DNA from: Anaspis maculata
Taxonomy: Eukaryota > Arthropoda > Insecta > Coleoptera > Scraptiidae
Reading direction: 5' to 3'
Length of the DNA: 64,000 bases
NCBI GenBank assembly: GCA_949128115.1
Contig: CASBRS010000009.1
Span: 62,001-126,000 of the forward strand
Shown here in pieces: positions 1 through 12,287 of the stretch. Under the pieces are notes generated by a model. The model saw nothing but the letters and a program-made list of their open reading frames with translations. It was not told the DNA's origin and ran no database searches. The position numbers and the translations under genes are program-made. Positions within the stretch are counted from its first letter, which is position 1; each line of letters starts with the position of its first letter.

Positions 1-2942
1 GTCAATTGATACCCCGGCGTGATCGTCCAAAAAAAAGTATAAACCCATACTTAACTGCTGTCTGGCCTCTTACAGTAGATTCACAAACACTGAGGTGGGC
101 TCCGCTAATAGAGCCACCCCTTCCTTTTCACTAACCCTTTCACTGGCTCTGTCAAAGAGAGTGACAGTACGAGAAGCTCCGCTGATGGAGTCCCATTTTA
201 CTTTCCACTACGTTGTCAAATCAATCCATAACCGCTTGTTCTTTCATTGATAAGTGACACAAGAGACCAGGTACTAAACAGAGAGACATAACGCGAAAGT
301 CAACCACGATCCTGTTTATCAAAACAAAGTCATAACAGAGAGAAGACAATTGATACACAGGTCCTTAATCCTACCCTAGTCAGTGGGATGGGAGCTTTCA
401 AGCCGGCTAAGCCATTGGCGGGAAGGCAAGACCGAATTTCTCGGCCTGGACCTTCGAATTACAACTTAGTACAATTTTCTGTGGACTTCTGATCCTCATG
501 CAATTTTCAGCAGCATTGGTTTCCACGGCCGGTAATTATTAATACTTTAACCTCAATTAGTGCAGAAAACGAGACCAACCTTTGTTTGACGAGCGGCGTA
601 TTAGCAGCGATGTTACTACTCTTTGGTCCCGATGTTCAGAATTTCGACTTGAAGCTTGCTGCCTGTTGCGATATCTCCACCGCACACACACTAGCACCTC
701 ATTCTAAGTGAATTTACACCAAACACACCACAAGAATTAACCCTGATTTAATTGAGCAATCTGAACACACAAAATTTTCACTAAGACCCCCTTTTGACTT
801 TTGTGGAGAATTTTCGACCACCGAACTGACTTTACTTTGTTCAATTGACTTGAAATTTGAATTCTTTTGAATACAAACAACGATCTGGAATCTGGTATTT
901 AACTCGGTGAGTGAATTGGTAGATTTTAGCTTCAAGCGTGTACTTATCAAAAGCCGCCTTGATAGAATAAAATCTTAAATCCCCAGAGGACTTGGATTCA
1001 CGTACTTTTCCAATGCAACTTGTCACGATAAAAGCTCAAGCAAAAAAGCCTCGAGAGTCCCTTCACATTCTCTGAACCACCCTCTGGTCACTCCCCTCTC
1101 ATTTTCACCTCCAAAATTTCTCTACATCTAACAATGAGGTTTGACCAACCCTAGTCTTATCCAACCACAAACATCTCCACCCCCCGATATCGATCGCGTA
1201 TTGGATTCTGTCGACCACGTTCGATCCTGCAAATACCGCCCTTATGGCCGCACTCCTTCTAGCATTCACCGTCAGATGACGCTAGTCGTCTCCTTTTCCA
1301 CACTAATTCGGGTAATTACAATACTACCGCTACCTCCACGCTCCCATCTGACTTCTGACATATCAAGATATTTTAGCTTACGTTTATAACTTCCGGGCTT
1401 ACGTTTAAACATAAAAAAATACCCCAATAGTGTAATTCAACCTGGCTGGATTGGGCAGAATCGCTTGAATAAAACCCTTTCTCGTTTGGTGTCTACTTGT
1501 CTCTCATTCCGTCCCCTAATCTGTGAAACTAGTCTTCCCACCATATAATCATCTCTACGAGTTTTCAATTTGGAAACTTGTAATGAACCGCGGTTAATTC
1601 TCTCGCAGAATCGCTTTCTACATTCTTGAGTCGGCCGTGTGCTGTACACAATTACACATGGTCTATGGCCTTTTCTTCCGCTATACCCGGCATCCCAGTA
1701 TGCCATAAAACCCGGGCTGTTTATGCCCCGCACATCCGGGCGTTAGACCTTTCCCCGAATTTTTAGAAACTTTAGATAGACACTTCTTTGTTCATACTTC
1801 ATTTATCACTTCTCACGGCCAAAACTAAGCAATTTCTCTACCACCCAAAGACTCTGCCCGGTTTTTTTCAATAGTTCCCCGTTTTAACAGCCCGGCTCAT
1901 ATAACTCGATTCAACGTTGGGTTTTTTCCAAGCCAGGCTCGGCCGTACCCAGCCCAGTTGAATCACATGTGCCCTGAAATTATAACTAACAATAGTGGCA
2001 ATTCTGTAACATTCAAAGGCCCCTTAAAATTTTTAAAGGCGTCGGTCACCTAGGAACGATCAGAAATGGGCTTCACGATTGGCTGATTTTCATTAACGGC
2101 CTTTAAATTTAAACGGGTTTGATACAGAATTGGCCCTATACTCAATTATACTAGCAATTGCCACAGTTATATTACCTTTATTTCTTTCTAAAGTCAATTT
2201 ACTTTCACAGTTCACCCTGTAATTACACAAATAACATAACCATGATCGATTTTTTTAATTTTTCATCATCTGTCGTTAACGGCCAAAAGCTATTTATGGT
2301 TATTTAGCTTACTACATGACGGTGGTATCAATTTAACATGCTGATTGAATGCCGAAAGTTGATGCTTCCGGAAGTACTGAAAGCTCTAACTCAAGAACCA
2401 TGGATCGCACATGAATGACTGATATGTAAAATTGTAGAGATTTGAATGGGCTTTTCTCCGCATATACACGTTTCAATTTTGATTCAGTTGAATTCAAGAT
2501 ATTGACAAAAACTGTTTTTTGGGCGCCATCTTTTCAATATGGCGGCCAAAACGGCAATGATACGAAGTGGAAAAGTTAGAAATTCGGAAAGAGCACCTCA
2601 AGATCTATGATACAGCCAGGTTCCAAGAATATCGGTTAACCTTAAAAAAATGGCGGAATTTAGCAGACCTATCTTATAAAGACAATTTTGACAGTTTCAC
2701 GGAATGACGTTTGTGAATTTAGGTATGGAGTAAGAAGAGAATTCTTTTGTTCACAAAATGACGTGTCATCAGATGTTGAAATCCGCTAAAAAACAAACGA
2801 GCTACAGCCAGTTTTTTATTACCAGATGAAGCCCATCTTGGCGCCTCCACCATATTTGCCTGCAGTAAATGCCAATATTCCACCATAATTTTTCACAGTC
2901 CTTGATTCCCCAGGAATCGATCAAGACATAACTCTATATATC
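1..2942. other. No recognisable gene (unassigned repeat-rich DNA)
   Basis: Short open frames here (for example on the minus strand around 1437-1733) have no recognisable domain, no splice context and no repeat partner. The stretch around 1690-1950 has several short GC-rich CCCGGGCT/AGCCCGG-like runs in otherwise AT-rich DNA. Nothing supports a gene, RNA or complete mobile element. Confidence 0.5.
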
Positions 2943-3754
2943 TTCACAAAGCTGCACACGGCACGACCTATGCTCCCATACTGCATACTAAAAGTCCCCG
3001 GAAATCGACCTTGTGCTACGGCCGCCATATTGGAAAATGTCTAGAGATGTCTGCTTTCAGGTTTTTTTCCTATGTCTCGGTAACCGTTGAAAACATCGAT
3101 TCCATTTTTAAAGCAAGAGTTAGAACATATGAAACCGAATATTTTGATTCGTATGAAATTGGTATCGCTTTGACAGTTCTTCAGATAGGTATAGGCGTTT
3201 GAATGTTCAAATTTTTCAAATCTAAAATACCTATGTGTTATTTTCCATGATTTTCGGTGGAAATTTTTCACGACTATCATCAGTGCCTTCCTCATGTGGA
3301 TTGGAGCCTTGCCTGATCAGACGGCTTGCCGAAAATTGTGCCGTTTGACCTGTGTGACGTCATCAATTCCAGATGGTGACCCAATTTTATCTCTTGAATT
3401 AAAATCGATGTAATCATGAAAATCACCAGATAGATGCAGAATTTCATGCTGATCAAGATGCCGCAAACCGTTCTAAAATATCTGCGACCGCTTCTCAAAT
3501 ATTTCAATTTCAAGCTGACGTACGATGAATTGAATGAATAATGGAAGTATTTAGTAGGCCTTGATTAAATGACAATATTCTCATAAAAATTATCACATAT
3601 TATGCATTCAGCTTATATTTGCAACGCAGCAGGGCCTGGAATTTTGCTTTCACGTTTTTGAAAATTAAAAATACCTAGACATCACTTGGAACTTCAGCTA
3701 TCACAGCTGCCAGTCAGTGTCAGTGTTAATACTCTGTCAGCTTTACCAGCTGAT

Positions 3755-6045
3755 ATTAGTCCGGGCGCTAAGGTCAAAATTTAGGGGGTACGCTTCACTC
3801 AATCATCAATGCTTTTCATCAATGCAACTTGGCACACCTGTTACCGACACCATGTTTGGCTGATTAAGATCAGGAGCCAAAGTCGTAAGTGATGCAGGTG
3901 TCGTATACAGGGTGTCGTATGAAAAAAAGTAAAAAATTCGTATATCAATCACCGAACAAGATGGATTCACGTTGATTGGCACATTTATCCACAATATATT
4001 GCCCATCAAGGAACAGTCAACAGTTTTGGAAAATCTTGAGCGGTTCCTGGAATATTCTGGAAAAACTGAATTTTCTTCAGAATATTTTATGTCTCGGTAA
4101 ATCAGTGAATTTTCAACATATCGAAGTACAACTTGCTGGGTTTACGGCGAGTATTGTCATGAATCAAAAACGAGCAGGAGCCAAATGCAAGGCCCGCTAT
4201 TTTCAGAAGTGAGACAGTCAACTTCTTTTTTCTTCGCGACCGCCATCTTGAATCTCCGTTTTACTCAACAGTTGGAAAAGTGACAGTCGAATGTGAGAAT
4301 GTTGGCGTCCAGTCACCCTTTTTTGGAAAAGATAGCTTTGAAGCAAGGTAAGGGTGTCTTCGTCGACAAAACACTGTCACCCAAGATTTTTATGATGATG
4401 AGCATTTTCGGCGCCTCTGATGTCTAATGAGATATATAAAAGAGCAATGTGAGTTCTTTGGCACAATACTACATTCATTTTGAAATGAAATAACAAAATT
4501 CATCATCATCGGTCCAAAGGTGAACTTTTGGTGGTTTGCTGAACCAAATTATGTGGCGCTTTTTGGTGGAGAAATGCAAAAAAAATCGGGCCATCATTAT
4601 CATGTTATCTCTCGCTAAGACAAGGCTATTGCAAAAACTGAAACCAATCAACGGTGAAATATTCTGTGAGATTGAGGTCTATATTCTTGAGCCAATAGAT
4701 GTTGGACACATGAGTCCGGTTGCCAGAGAAAAGACATGGGAGGCGTGCATGCAGAATAAAAAATAGAAAGTTCTTGTTCACATCTCTCATTCAGAAACCC
4801 ACCAAAAGTTGATGACTAACAATATTACATCCATTTTGAGATTTAGTACCAAAATTCATCATCATCGACCCAGAGACAAAATTTAGGTAGCTTTCTGAAA
4901 ATAATACGTGGCTCAGAATTTGGAAAAAATTTTCTATGCAGACTTTTTGCATGCGCAAGTCTTCCATGTCTTCTCTCTAACAACGGGACACATGTGTCCA
5001 ACACTTTATGGCTCAAGAATATAGGGTTGACTCTCTTAAAACATTTCAGCGTTGATTAACTTCAGTTTTTCCAATAGCCTTCTCTTGGTGAGGGTAACAT
5101 GATAATGATTGCACGATTTTTTTTTTGCATTTCTCACCAAAAAGCGCCACCTATTTTGTTCAGCGAGCCATCAAAAGATTACCTTTGAACCGATCATCAT
5201 GAATTTTGGTAATCAATCTCAAAATGAATGTAGAATTGTGACAAAGGACTCACTGTGCTCTTTCAAATCTCTGATTAACCATCACAGGCGCTGCAAATGC
5301 ATCTTACCATGAAAACCTGGGGTAACACTGTTTTCTCGGCAAAGAGGCCTTCACCTTGCTTCAAGGCTATCTTTTTTATAATGGGGTGCCTGGATGTCAA
5401 CTATCTCACATTTGGCTGTCACTTTTTCAACTTTTGAGTAAAACGGAGACTCAAGATGGAGGTCGCGAAGAAAAAAAAGTTGACTGTCTCATTTCTGAAA
5501 ATAGCAGGCCTTGCATTTGGCTCCTGATCGTCTTTGATTCATGACAATACTGGCCATAAAACTACAAAGTTGCACTTCGATATCTTGAGAATTCACTGAT
5601 TTACCGAGAAATAAAATATTCAGTCACTTTTTTGAGTAATATCTTAAAAAAAATTTGTAGTTTAAGGGCAGAAGGACCTCGGTCGATAGCCTTTTGAACA
5701 ACATAACAGTTCAATAAATATCATTTATTATTATTATTATTATTAAAATATTCAGAGGAAAATTCGGTTTTTCCTGAATTATCCAAGAACTGCTCCAGAT
5801 TTTCCAAAACCGTTGACTGTTTCTTGATAAGTAATATATTGTGAATATATGTGCCTATTCACGTGAATTTATCTAGTTGGGTTGATGATATACGAGTTTT
5901 TTACACCCTGTATACGACGCCTGCATTGCTTGCGACTTTGGCTCCTGATCTTAGTCGGTCAAACTTGGTCTTGGCAACAGGTATGCCAAGTGGCATCGCT
6001 TGTTATAGAAGTGGAGGGTATTACACCTTAACATCCGGACTATAT
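3755..6045. mobile_element. Foldback element A, copy 1 (about 2.3 kb near-palindrome)
   Basis: Nearly all of this stretch is a palindrome centred near 4880. The left arm around 3830-4770 reads as the diverged reverse complement of about 4980-6000. Examples are the GTGGCGCTTTTTGGTG block at 4550 against its complement near 5150, and the CGTATACAGGGTGTCGTA block at 3902 against the one near 5915. The ends are alike on both sides: a (T)AGTCCGG tip followed by a TAAGGT block. Half of a second copy lies at 18192-19495. No protein was recognised in either arm. It sits inside the inverted-repeat element spanning 2943-8290, so it is the younger of the two. Confidence 0.7.
5624..5744 (+). mobile_element. 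5'-truncated retroposed fragment with (ATT)n tail
   Basis: The 121-bp insert is flanked by a perfect 11-bp direct repeat, AAAATATTCAG, at 5613-5623 and 5745-5755. It ends in an (ATT)n microsatellite preceded by AATAAA-like sequence. The opposite palindrome arm and the copy at 19.17 kb lack it. A target duplication plus a microsatellite tail and no 5' part fit a dead-on-arrival LINE end or a SINE. The parent family is not identified. Confidence 0.75.
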
Positions 6046-6979
6046 GAAGCAATGTTGTCTTTCCCCTTGCCGCTTAATTTTTGTGCTCACATCAGGGTAG
6101 GTGCTCACTGTGTTTGATAAAAAAAATGCCCGATGTTTCTGACAGTTTCCGATGTCAAAGCAGTCACACAGTTGGTGTAAGATGATTTTGATCTCTGGGT
6201 GTGGTTGGAGGAAGATTGGAATAACATAAGAAAATCTCTTTGAAGATCACCAGATGTGAAAGCTATTGCTCTGCCTACACAGTACTTTTTGGCTAGCTAC
6301 ATACAGTGCTCAGTGAAGCTAGCAGCGAAATGGAAGAATCAATGAAGATGAAAACGGAGCGAGGACCTAGCTGATGGATGAAAGTCCGTTTCAGACAGGA
6401 TGGCTGAAAAGAAACTAAGAAGCTTGTTCATGTTGCGAGCTCAAGTGATTGACAGTCCCTACCTATCTCCACAAATTTCCGGAGTCCGAAATGTCCCGAA
6501 TTCAAGTACCTACCTTGTTTCTAAAAGTAGGTACCTACCCTAATAAAAATTAATAGGCCAGAGCCATCATTCGTTTCAATTCAAAGGTCTTCACTTTTAT
6601 TGTTATTGGTAAATGCCAGTACCAGATCGATCTCTATCGACTGAAAGAAACATGGCTTTTCATGACACAGCTTCCTCTTTGTTAAATACGGTCAAATTTT
6701 GAATATCTCTTCTCACTTTGTATAGCCCTGCCTGTACAACTTCGTTTGTTCCGTCTGTAGAATTTACAAGAACTTTTCCACTTCGCTTGAAGAATGACAA
6801 GCGACAAACGGTTGATAGTCTATATCATTCGGACATTTAATCAATCAGAAATAAACTGCTGAGCTGTCCTGGATTTTGAAGTAAAGCGATAAACCTAGAG
6901 GTAGAAAATAATTCATAACTTAAATTGTGGCATTCCACTGACAGCGCTTTTACAGAGTGGATTCTGTCAAACTAGGCTC
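6046..6979. other. Interior of foldback element C, no gene seen
   Basis: AT-rich, with short GTAGGTACCTACC-like runs around 6500-6540. No open frame of note, and no repeat partner found elsewhere in the window. Confidence 0.5.
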
Positions 6980-7015
6980 GCCTGCTTTGTTGCAAATAAA
7001 AGCTGAATGCATAAT

Positions 7016-7627
7016 AGGTGTAGAATTTTATGCTGGGCGAGAAGCAATGAATAGATCTGAAATGGATATCTTCAACCGTTTCTGAAATATTTGAAGTTGA
7101 AGCCGACGGCCATGAAGAAAAATTGAAATATTGTAGCGCGCCTTTATTTTCTTGATGATAATGCTCATGAATATCATCGTTTTAGATGCAGAATTTCACT
7201 CTGGTCAAGAGCCAGCAATAAACCGTTACGAAATATCTTCAACCGTCTTAAAGATATATTTATAAGATTAAGTCTGCTGTATTTGCAAAAGAAACAAAAA
7301 TTTAACAAAAGCAAGTAGGCGCAAATCTCAACCCAGGATGGATATAGGTAAGGATTAAGAAAACAATTGCAGAGCAACTGGGTGAAAAGTTCAATATTTT
7401 GAAGACGGTTAGAAATATTTTGTGACGGTTTGCTGGACCTTGATCAGCGAGTGGAATTCTGCACCTGATACGCTAACATCCATGAGCATTTGTGATAAAA
7501 TCAAGGCCCGCTACAATTTTCCAATTTTTCTTTACGGCCGTCGGCTTCAATTCCAAATATTTTAGAAACGGTTGAGGATATTTCAAAACTGTCCATTGCT
7601 CCTCGCCCAGCATTAAATTCTACACCT
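7016..7627. mobile_element. 612-bp palindromic MITE inserted in the right arm of element C
   Basis: It begins AGGTGTAGAATTTTATGCTG and ends with the near complement (CAGCATTAAATTCTACACCT). Inner stretches pair as well: the ACGGCC block near 7108 against 7550, and AAACCGTTACGAAATAT at 7217 against the complement near 7420. The corresponding left arm of the host element near 3590-3600 runs straight across this point without it, which gives the empty site. No coding capacity is evident. Confidence 0.7.
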
Positions 7628-8365
7628 GTGTGATAATGTTCATGAGAATATTGTCCTAAAATCAAGGCCTACTAAATACTTCCATTATTTATTCAATTCG
7701 TCGTGCGCCAGCTTGAAACTGAAATATTCAAAAGCGGTTGAAAATATTCTAGAACGGTTTGCGGCATCTTGATCAGCAGAAATTCTGCATCTGTCTGGTG
7801 ATTTTCATGATTATATCGATTTTGATTCAAGAGATAAAATTGGGTCACCATCTGGAATAGTTGACGTCACACAGGTCAAACGGCACAATTTCTGGCAAAC
7901 CGTCTGATCAGGCAAGGCTCAAAGTTTGTAATAACCAAACCCGAACACCCTGTGTAACATATTGACATCACATAACGGATAAACAAGCACAATAAATATC
8001 ACTATTGGCACTTATTTCGACTACAAGATTAGGTAGGTGCCGTCAACTATGCTCGATAAACTCATTTACACTGTACCTATAGAGGCCTGTCAACAAGCAG
8101 TTCCTTCAAGACATCGACATATGTCTCAACTTTTGCTTCAAAAATGAAATCGATGTCTTCAACGGTTACAGAGATATAGGCAAAAAACCTAGAATTCACA
8201 GACATCTCAAGACATTTTCCAATATGACGGTCGTAGCACAAGGTTGATGTCCAGGGACTTTTAGTATGTTAATCGGAAAGCTTTGTACTATTATTGTACC
8301 AAGTCCCCTTCCATTGCGATTTTTTTTTGCTTTTCCTCATTTTTCGTTCTAAAACGACTGCACTA

Positions 8366-9769
8366 TGGACAGGGAGCTGGTGCCTCAAAACTTACATCAT
8401 AAGGTACATGAATTTAGAGAGCGGATTTATAATTTTTTATACATGTTCCATTCGCTGAGTTGGATGCAACTGTCGACTTGAAGCTTGACGTTCTCGTCTA
8501 AAAGGAACCTGAAGACCAAGTTTTATTCCGCATATAATTTATTATTTTGAGTTTTTACAGCATACAAATTGAAAGTCCATACAATCGCATATAGCCGCAT
8601 ATTTAGTCCATATTCTTACATATAACTGAAATTTCAGTCAAAATTCTGGCCATCTTAGCTACATGTGCTAAAAATCACGATTTTTTTCATTTTTAGAAAA
8701 AATAATTGGAAATTTTCGTAGAATTTTTTTTTACTTTGATGGTCAAAGTTGGTTGGTTGGTTTTTCATGTGAATGTTGAAATTTTCACTATATTTGCAGC
8801 TCATATCACTTATGTACCCGCATATATTGCTTTATTTGAACATTTTTACCGCATATTCTGATACTTTTCAAGCGCATATAAACTGCATATTTTGAACTCT
8901 TCTACCGCATATAAATCCGCTCCCTATACATGATTTTAACCCTGTAGGTCTAATGCGCGTTCATAAGGTTGTTGAAAATTGCTTTGATTTACATGTCAGA
9001 CCGGGGGCTCTAGGCTGGTATTAGCCTGTCAATTTTCGAAAAATGGCCAAAAATTTACGTCATAAGGTACATGAATGAAACCAACTGGATTTTGTGTGGG
9101 AACATCTTCTTAATCGAAAATCTGGTCGTGAGACAAAATTTTTGGGGGCTTTCGGTCCATAAGACAAGTTTGAAATTTTCAAAAAAAAGACCAAAATTTA
9201 TCAATTTTTTCACAGGCGTTTTGTTGACTAACCCACCAAGTGCGATATATATTTGTAATCAGGATGAAAAACAGAATCGATTTTCATGTTGAAATAGGTA
9301 CAGAGGGTGTGCGATTTGAGAAAAAATTCCGATGTTGTACCCTGTAAGCGATGTACCATTGAAAATTTTTGAGGGCAGATTCGAAACCTGCGTGAAAAAT
9401 CATGAAAGAATCGTTTTTCATTCCTAAAATTATGTCAAAGGAGAAGTTTTCAGGGGGAGGTGAATTTTGGCCTTTTTGAAAATTTCAAACTTGTCTTATG
9501 GACCGAGAGCCCCCAAAAATTTAATCTTATGACACGATTTTTGATTGAGGGAATGTTCCCACACAAAAGCCCGTTGGTTTCATTCATGTACCTTATGATA
9601 TAAATTTTTGACATTTTTTGGAAATTGACAAGCCTATACCAGCCTAAAGCCCCCAGTCTGACATGTGAGACAAAGTAATTTTCAACAGCCTCATCAACGC
9701 ACATTAGACCTACAGGGTTGAAATCATGTACCTTATGACGTAAGTTTTGAGGCACCAGCTCCCTGTCCA
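8366..9769. mobile_element. Inverted-repeat element D (about 1.4 kb)
   Basis: The outer ends are exact complements: GGACAGGGAGCTGGTGCCTC at 8368 and GAGGCACCAGCTCCCTGTCC ending at 9768. The arms continue inward, about 8936-9190 against 9470-9740, with high identity. The left arm is split by a separate 0.5-kb insertion at 8415-8926. Short peptides readable in both arms resemble each other only because the arms are complementary copies. No transposase seen. Confidence 0.75.
8415..8926. mobile_element. hAT-like MITE inside element D
   Basis: The terminal inverted repeats are TAGAGAGCGGATTTATA on the left and the complement of TAGGGAGCGGATTTATA on the right. They are flanked by TACATGAATT (8405-8414) and TACATGATTT (8927-8936), an imperfect 8-10-bp target duplication. 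The opposite arm of element D (near 9725) shows the uninterrupted target. The terminal pattern (YARNG) and a duplication of about 8 bp are typical of hAT elements. The interior repeats a CGCATAT motif and shows no transposase, so it is non-autonomous. Confidence 0.6.
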
Positions 9770-9814
9770 CTATGTATATTATTTATCATTTACCAAGGTT
9801 GTAATAGGTTACAG

Positions 9815-10058
9815 GAACAAATCAATAAACCTATGGACGTCGGCCAATGCACTGCAAGAAAGGAACACGGAAAATTTTCTGTGGATGAGCAACGGTGGCT
9901 TGTTGCATAAAAACGCTACGCCCTGGGCACCAGCCGAACCAGATTGTGAATTCAGCTGCAAAAGAAACGATGCGTGCATAACTGTAAAAAGAAATATTAC
10001 GGGACTGGCCTGTTTTGACTGCTTCAACGAGTATCCGTTTATATGTGAGAGAAATTAA
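9815..10058 (+). CDS. C-type lectin-like domain protein, terminal exon (partial)
   Basis: This open segment encodes the C-terminal half of a C-type lectin-like fold. In order it shows a WMSNGG block, a W-A-P-A-E-P-D-C block, C-x5-C and C-I-T-V spacing, then the hallmark end with CFDCFNEYPFICERN and a stop codon. The paired cysteines and the final F-I-C-E are the usual family signature. The canonical calcium-site triplet (EPN/QPD type) is not evident; W-A-P-A-E-P-D occupies that place, so calcium or sugar binding cannot be claimed. A TTACAG acceptor at 9809-9814 is the likely exon start, though an upstream AG at 9806-9807 is possible. Upstream exons are not visible, so this is either the last exon of a gene extending to the left or an orphan fragment beside element D. 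Proteins of this kind are usually secreted or membrane-bound. Confidence 0.65.
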
Positions 10059-11145
10059 AGAAATATGTACATAATGTGCCTAGGTATCATCACGGTCAAA
10101 AAAATGTTGGTGACCGCAATTTGAACATATATGTATGTATTTTGTGCTATTATTTGTATATGACTCACTGTCAGTGTGACAGTCAAGCCAGAACCCAAGG
10201 AATTGTACACTTTATAATATTTTTTCCATACATTTTTCCTATACCTAGGTATACCTAAGTAGGTACATATCTATAGTTTGAAGATTTCAATTTTGCATCC
10301 AAGTATAAGTAATCTGGAGTTTTGCCATTTGTTCAGGCACCGCCACTCGTCGTATAGCCTTCATAAGCATTTTGAATGATGAATAACAAATGAATTTTCA
10401 AATTAAAGTCATACTCGAGGGCAGACTGATGAAGTTTCTAAGAACAAAAAAGTCCTCTTTCTCTTTGAGACTTCATGAAGTTCTCCGGAGCTCCTCAAGT
10501 GTTGTTTTTCTAGAGTTCAATTTCAGTTTTTATTTTTGTACCTATCTTACTATTTCAGTGGGAATTTTGCCAACAATTTGAACTAATTTTACTGTTTAAT
10601 TTGAAATTGGCTTTCGCGCCTTCCATCTGTGTTGGCTGCACTGTCTGTCAGACGTCGAGAGGGCGCAGTTTATTTAGCTGATTGGTTGTTGTTACTTTTT
10701 TTTTTGTGAAAATTTTTTTTGGTTGTGCTTGGAAATGTAATGCAAATAAAATCAGTTACCTACAGTTCGTTGTTTCCCATCAATCATCGTTCATCGCCAC
10801 CATTCTGGCACAAACGAACTGGACATTAACAATTGAACGCTGCGCGCTGCCAGTGGATGTCCTTTTAGGCTGCACCACAGTTCACTAGTATTCAACGCTA
10901 GTTAGTAATAGTAGTCCAACTGATTTTCAACGAGCCTGGTTTACGGAAAGCAGGGACAGAGGGCGTGCTCACAGAAAGTCGAGCACAAGCGCCACAAGGC
11001 ACCTATAATAGAGCGGCATCTGCTGTATATTGGACGAGGATGAAAACACTAGCGCCAGCGACGGGTGTAGGGGCAACTAAATACCAATAGGCGGGACTTT
11101 TAAACGGGTTGCTTGTTTATTCCACTTCGAATTTTGTTCATGCAA
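10059..11145. other. Intergenic, no gene seen
   Basis: 3' flank of the lectin-like exon. It contains short TAGGTATACCTAAGTAGGTAC runs near 10245-10265 and T-rich stretches. No domain-bearing open frame, RNA gene or element ends were recognised. Confidence 0.5.
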
Positions 11146-11336
11146 CTTCAATTTGTAAATTCCATTTCTTTGTTTCAAAATTATTGCTACATCGCAGAAG
11201 TTAGTCGAATTATTTTTTTGATTTTCCACTGTAATAGCGATTAGTAATGTTTTATTGAAAAACGAAAAAATAATCCGGTTTCTTCTGCGATGCAACATCA
11301 ATTTTTTGAAACGAAAAAATGGAATTCACAAATAGA
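11146..11336. repeat. Short hairpin-forming inverted repeat (MITE-like)
   Basis: The sequence at about 11146-11198 (CAATTTGTAAATTCCATTTC through a CATCGCAGAAG block) is matched in inverted form at about 11280-11336. The loop is about 80 nt. No target duplication was resolved. Confidence 0.55.
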
Positions 11337-11587
11337 AGATGCATAGAAACGGTATTGTTACTCAAAACGATGAGACATCAAATTAGAACAAAAAAGCACT
11401 ATTTTTCAACAAAATTTATTCCAAATCATAGGTAGGCAATGAAGGAAATAACCGCGTTTAATTTTCTTGGCTATCAATAATAAGATTTACTCACTTCACT
11501 AGGAAATCCTTTTTATCAATGACCTCACTTTATAGCTGAAACTTGAGACTTCAGTGACACTTTAATTTTGTTTATTTTAGTGGCCTA

Positions 11588-11802
11588 GCTGGCTCTTCGG
11601 TAGGTCTGAAAGTGCTGGCTGGTTCTTCGACAGGTGTGGAAGTGCTGGCTGGTTCTTCGACAGGTGTAAATGTGCTAACTGGTTCTTCGACAGGTATGAA
11701 AGTGCCAGCAGATTCTTCGACAGGTGCAAAAGTGCTGGCTGGTTCTTCGACAGGTGTAAAAGTGCTGGCTGGTTCTTCGACAGGTGTGGAAGTGCTGGCC
11801 AA
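11588..11802. repeat. 30-bp minisatellite, about seven units
   Basis: The unit has the form TGGCTGGTTCTTCGACAGGT followed by ten variable bases ending GTGC. It repeats about seven times with substitutions but no length change. Because 30 is a multiple of three, several frames stay open on both strands. On the minus strand it reads as a ten-residue repeat (T/F-P-V-E-E-P-A-S-T-x). No start context, splice signals or flanking domain support a protein, so I call it a repeat and not a gene. Confidence 0.85.
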
Positions 11803-12287
11803 TTCTCAAGGGCTTAATTACATCCGCAGCGACAACTTGAGGATCGAGCGCAGGAATTACCTCCGCCACATGTTCCACTATGAACATGAACATTGATTAA
11901 CTTTGATACACTTTTGCCAAATCCTTGGCCAAATCAATTTGAATAATCAAATTATGAGATAAATAGCTCACCATTCAGAACAGTGTAGAAAAAACATATT
12001 GTCTCAGCCCTCTCCATAGGCAGGTATGCCATAGGCCTTCTCTTTGTACCCGGGACAAAATACTCATCGGGAAAGTGTTGGTTACAGATAAAATGTTTTC
12101 GATATAGCTCCTGATGGAAATTGATTCAATTGTAGAAAATTAATATTTTCCGACCACTGCACAGTGGGACAAAATCAGTTGTCGGCGGCCAAAAGTCTGA
12201 AACTCACCAGATCGTCCTAGAATATTGAGGTCATTATAGAAGAAATATTGAAAAAATATCAATTGTGCTCGGGAGTGAAATTGGGGT
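11803..12287. other. Flank between minisatellite and LINE remnant, no gene seen
   Basis: AT-rich DNA without a recognisable element end. The 5' truncation point of the downstream LINE lies somewhere near 12200-12370. Confidence 0.45.

Larger units (their letters stand above)
2943..8290. repeat. Long inverted-repeat (foldback) element C, about 5.3 kb, with nested insertions
   Basis: The left arm (about 2943-3635) is the imperfect reverse complement of the right arm (about 6980-8290). Shared stretches include the segment with CATACTAAAAGTCCC near 2985 and its complement near 8260, the TTGCCTGATCAGACGG segment at 3310 versus 7910, and TATGCATTCAGCTTATATTTGC at 3602 against its complement near 7000. 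The interior holds a second foldback element (3755-6045), and the right arm holds a 612-bp palindrome (7016-7627). No transposase was recognised. The form fits a non-autonomous foldback-type DNA transposon, but exact ends and any target duplication are not resolved by eye. Confidence 0.7.

Noticed and set aside
1437..1733. 98-codon minus-strand frame
   Set aside because: No motif, no conserved context and odd composition; treated as chance.
9071..9770. Two similar short peptides (M-N-E-T-N...) on opposite strands suggesting a gene family
   Set aside because: Their similarity follows directly from the complementary arms of element D.
11588..11896. Plus- and minus-strand proteins across the 30-bp repeat
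   Set aside because: All are by-products of a period divisible by three; no start context, splice signals or adjoining domain.
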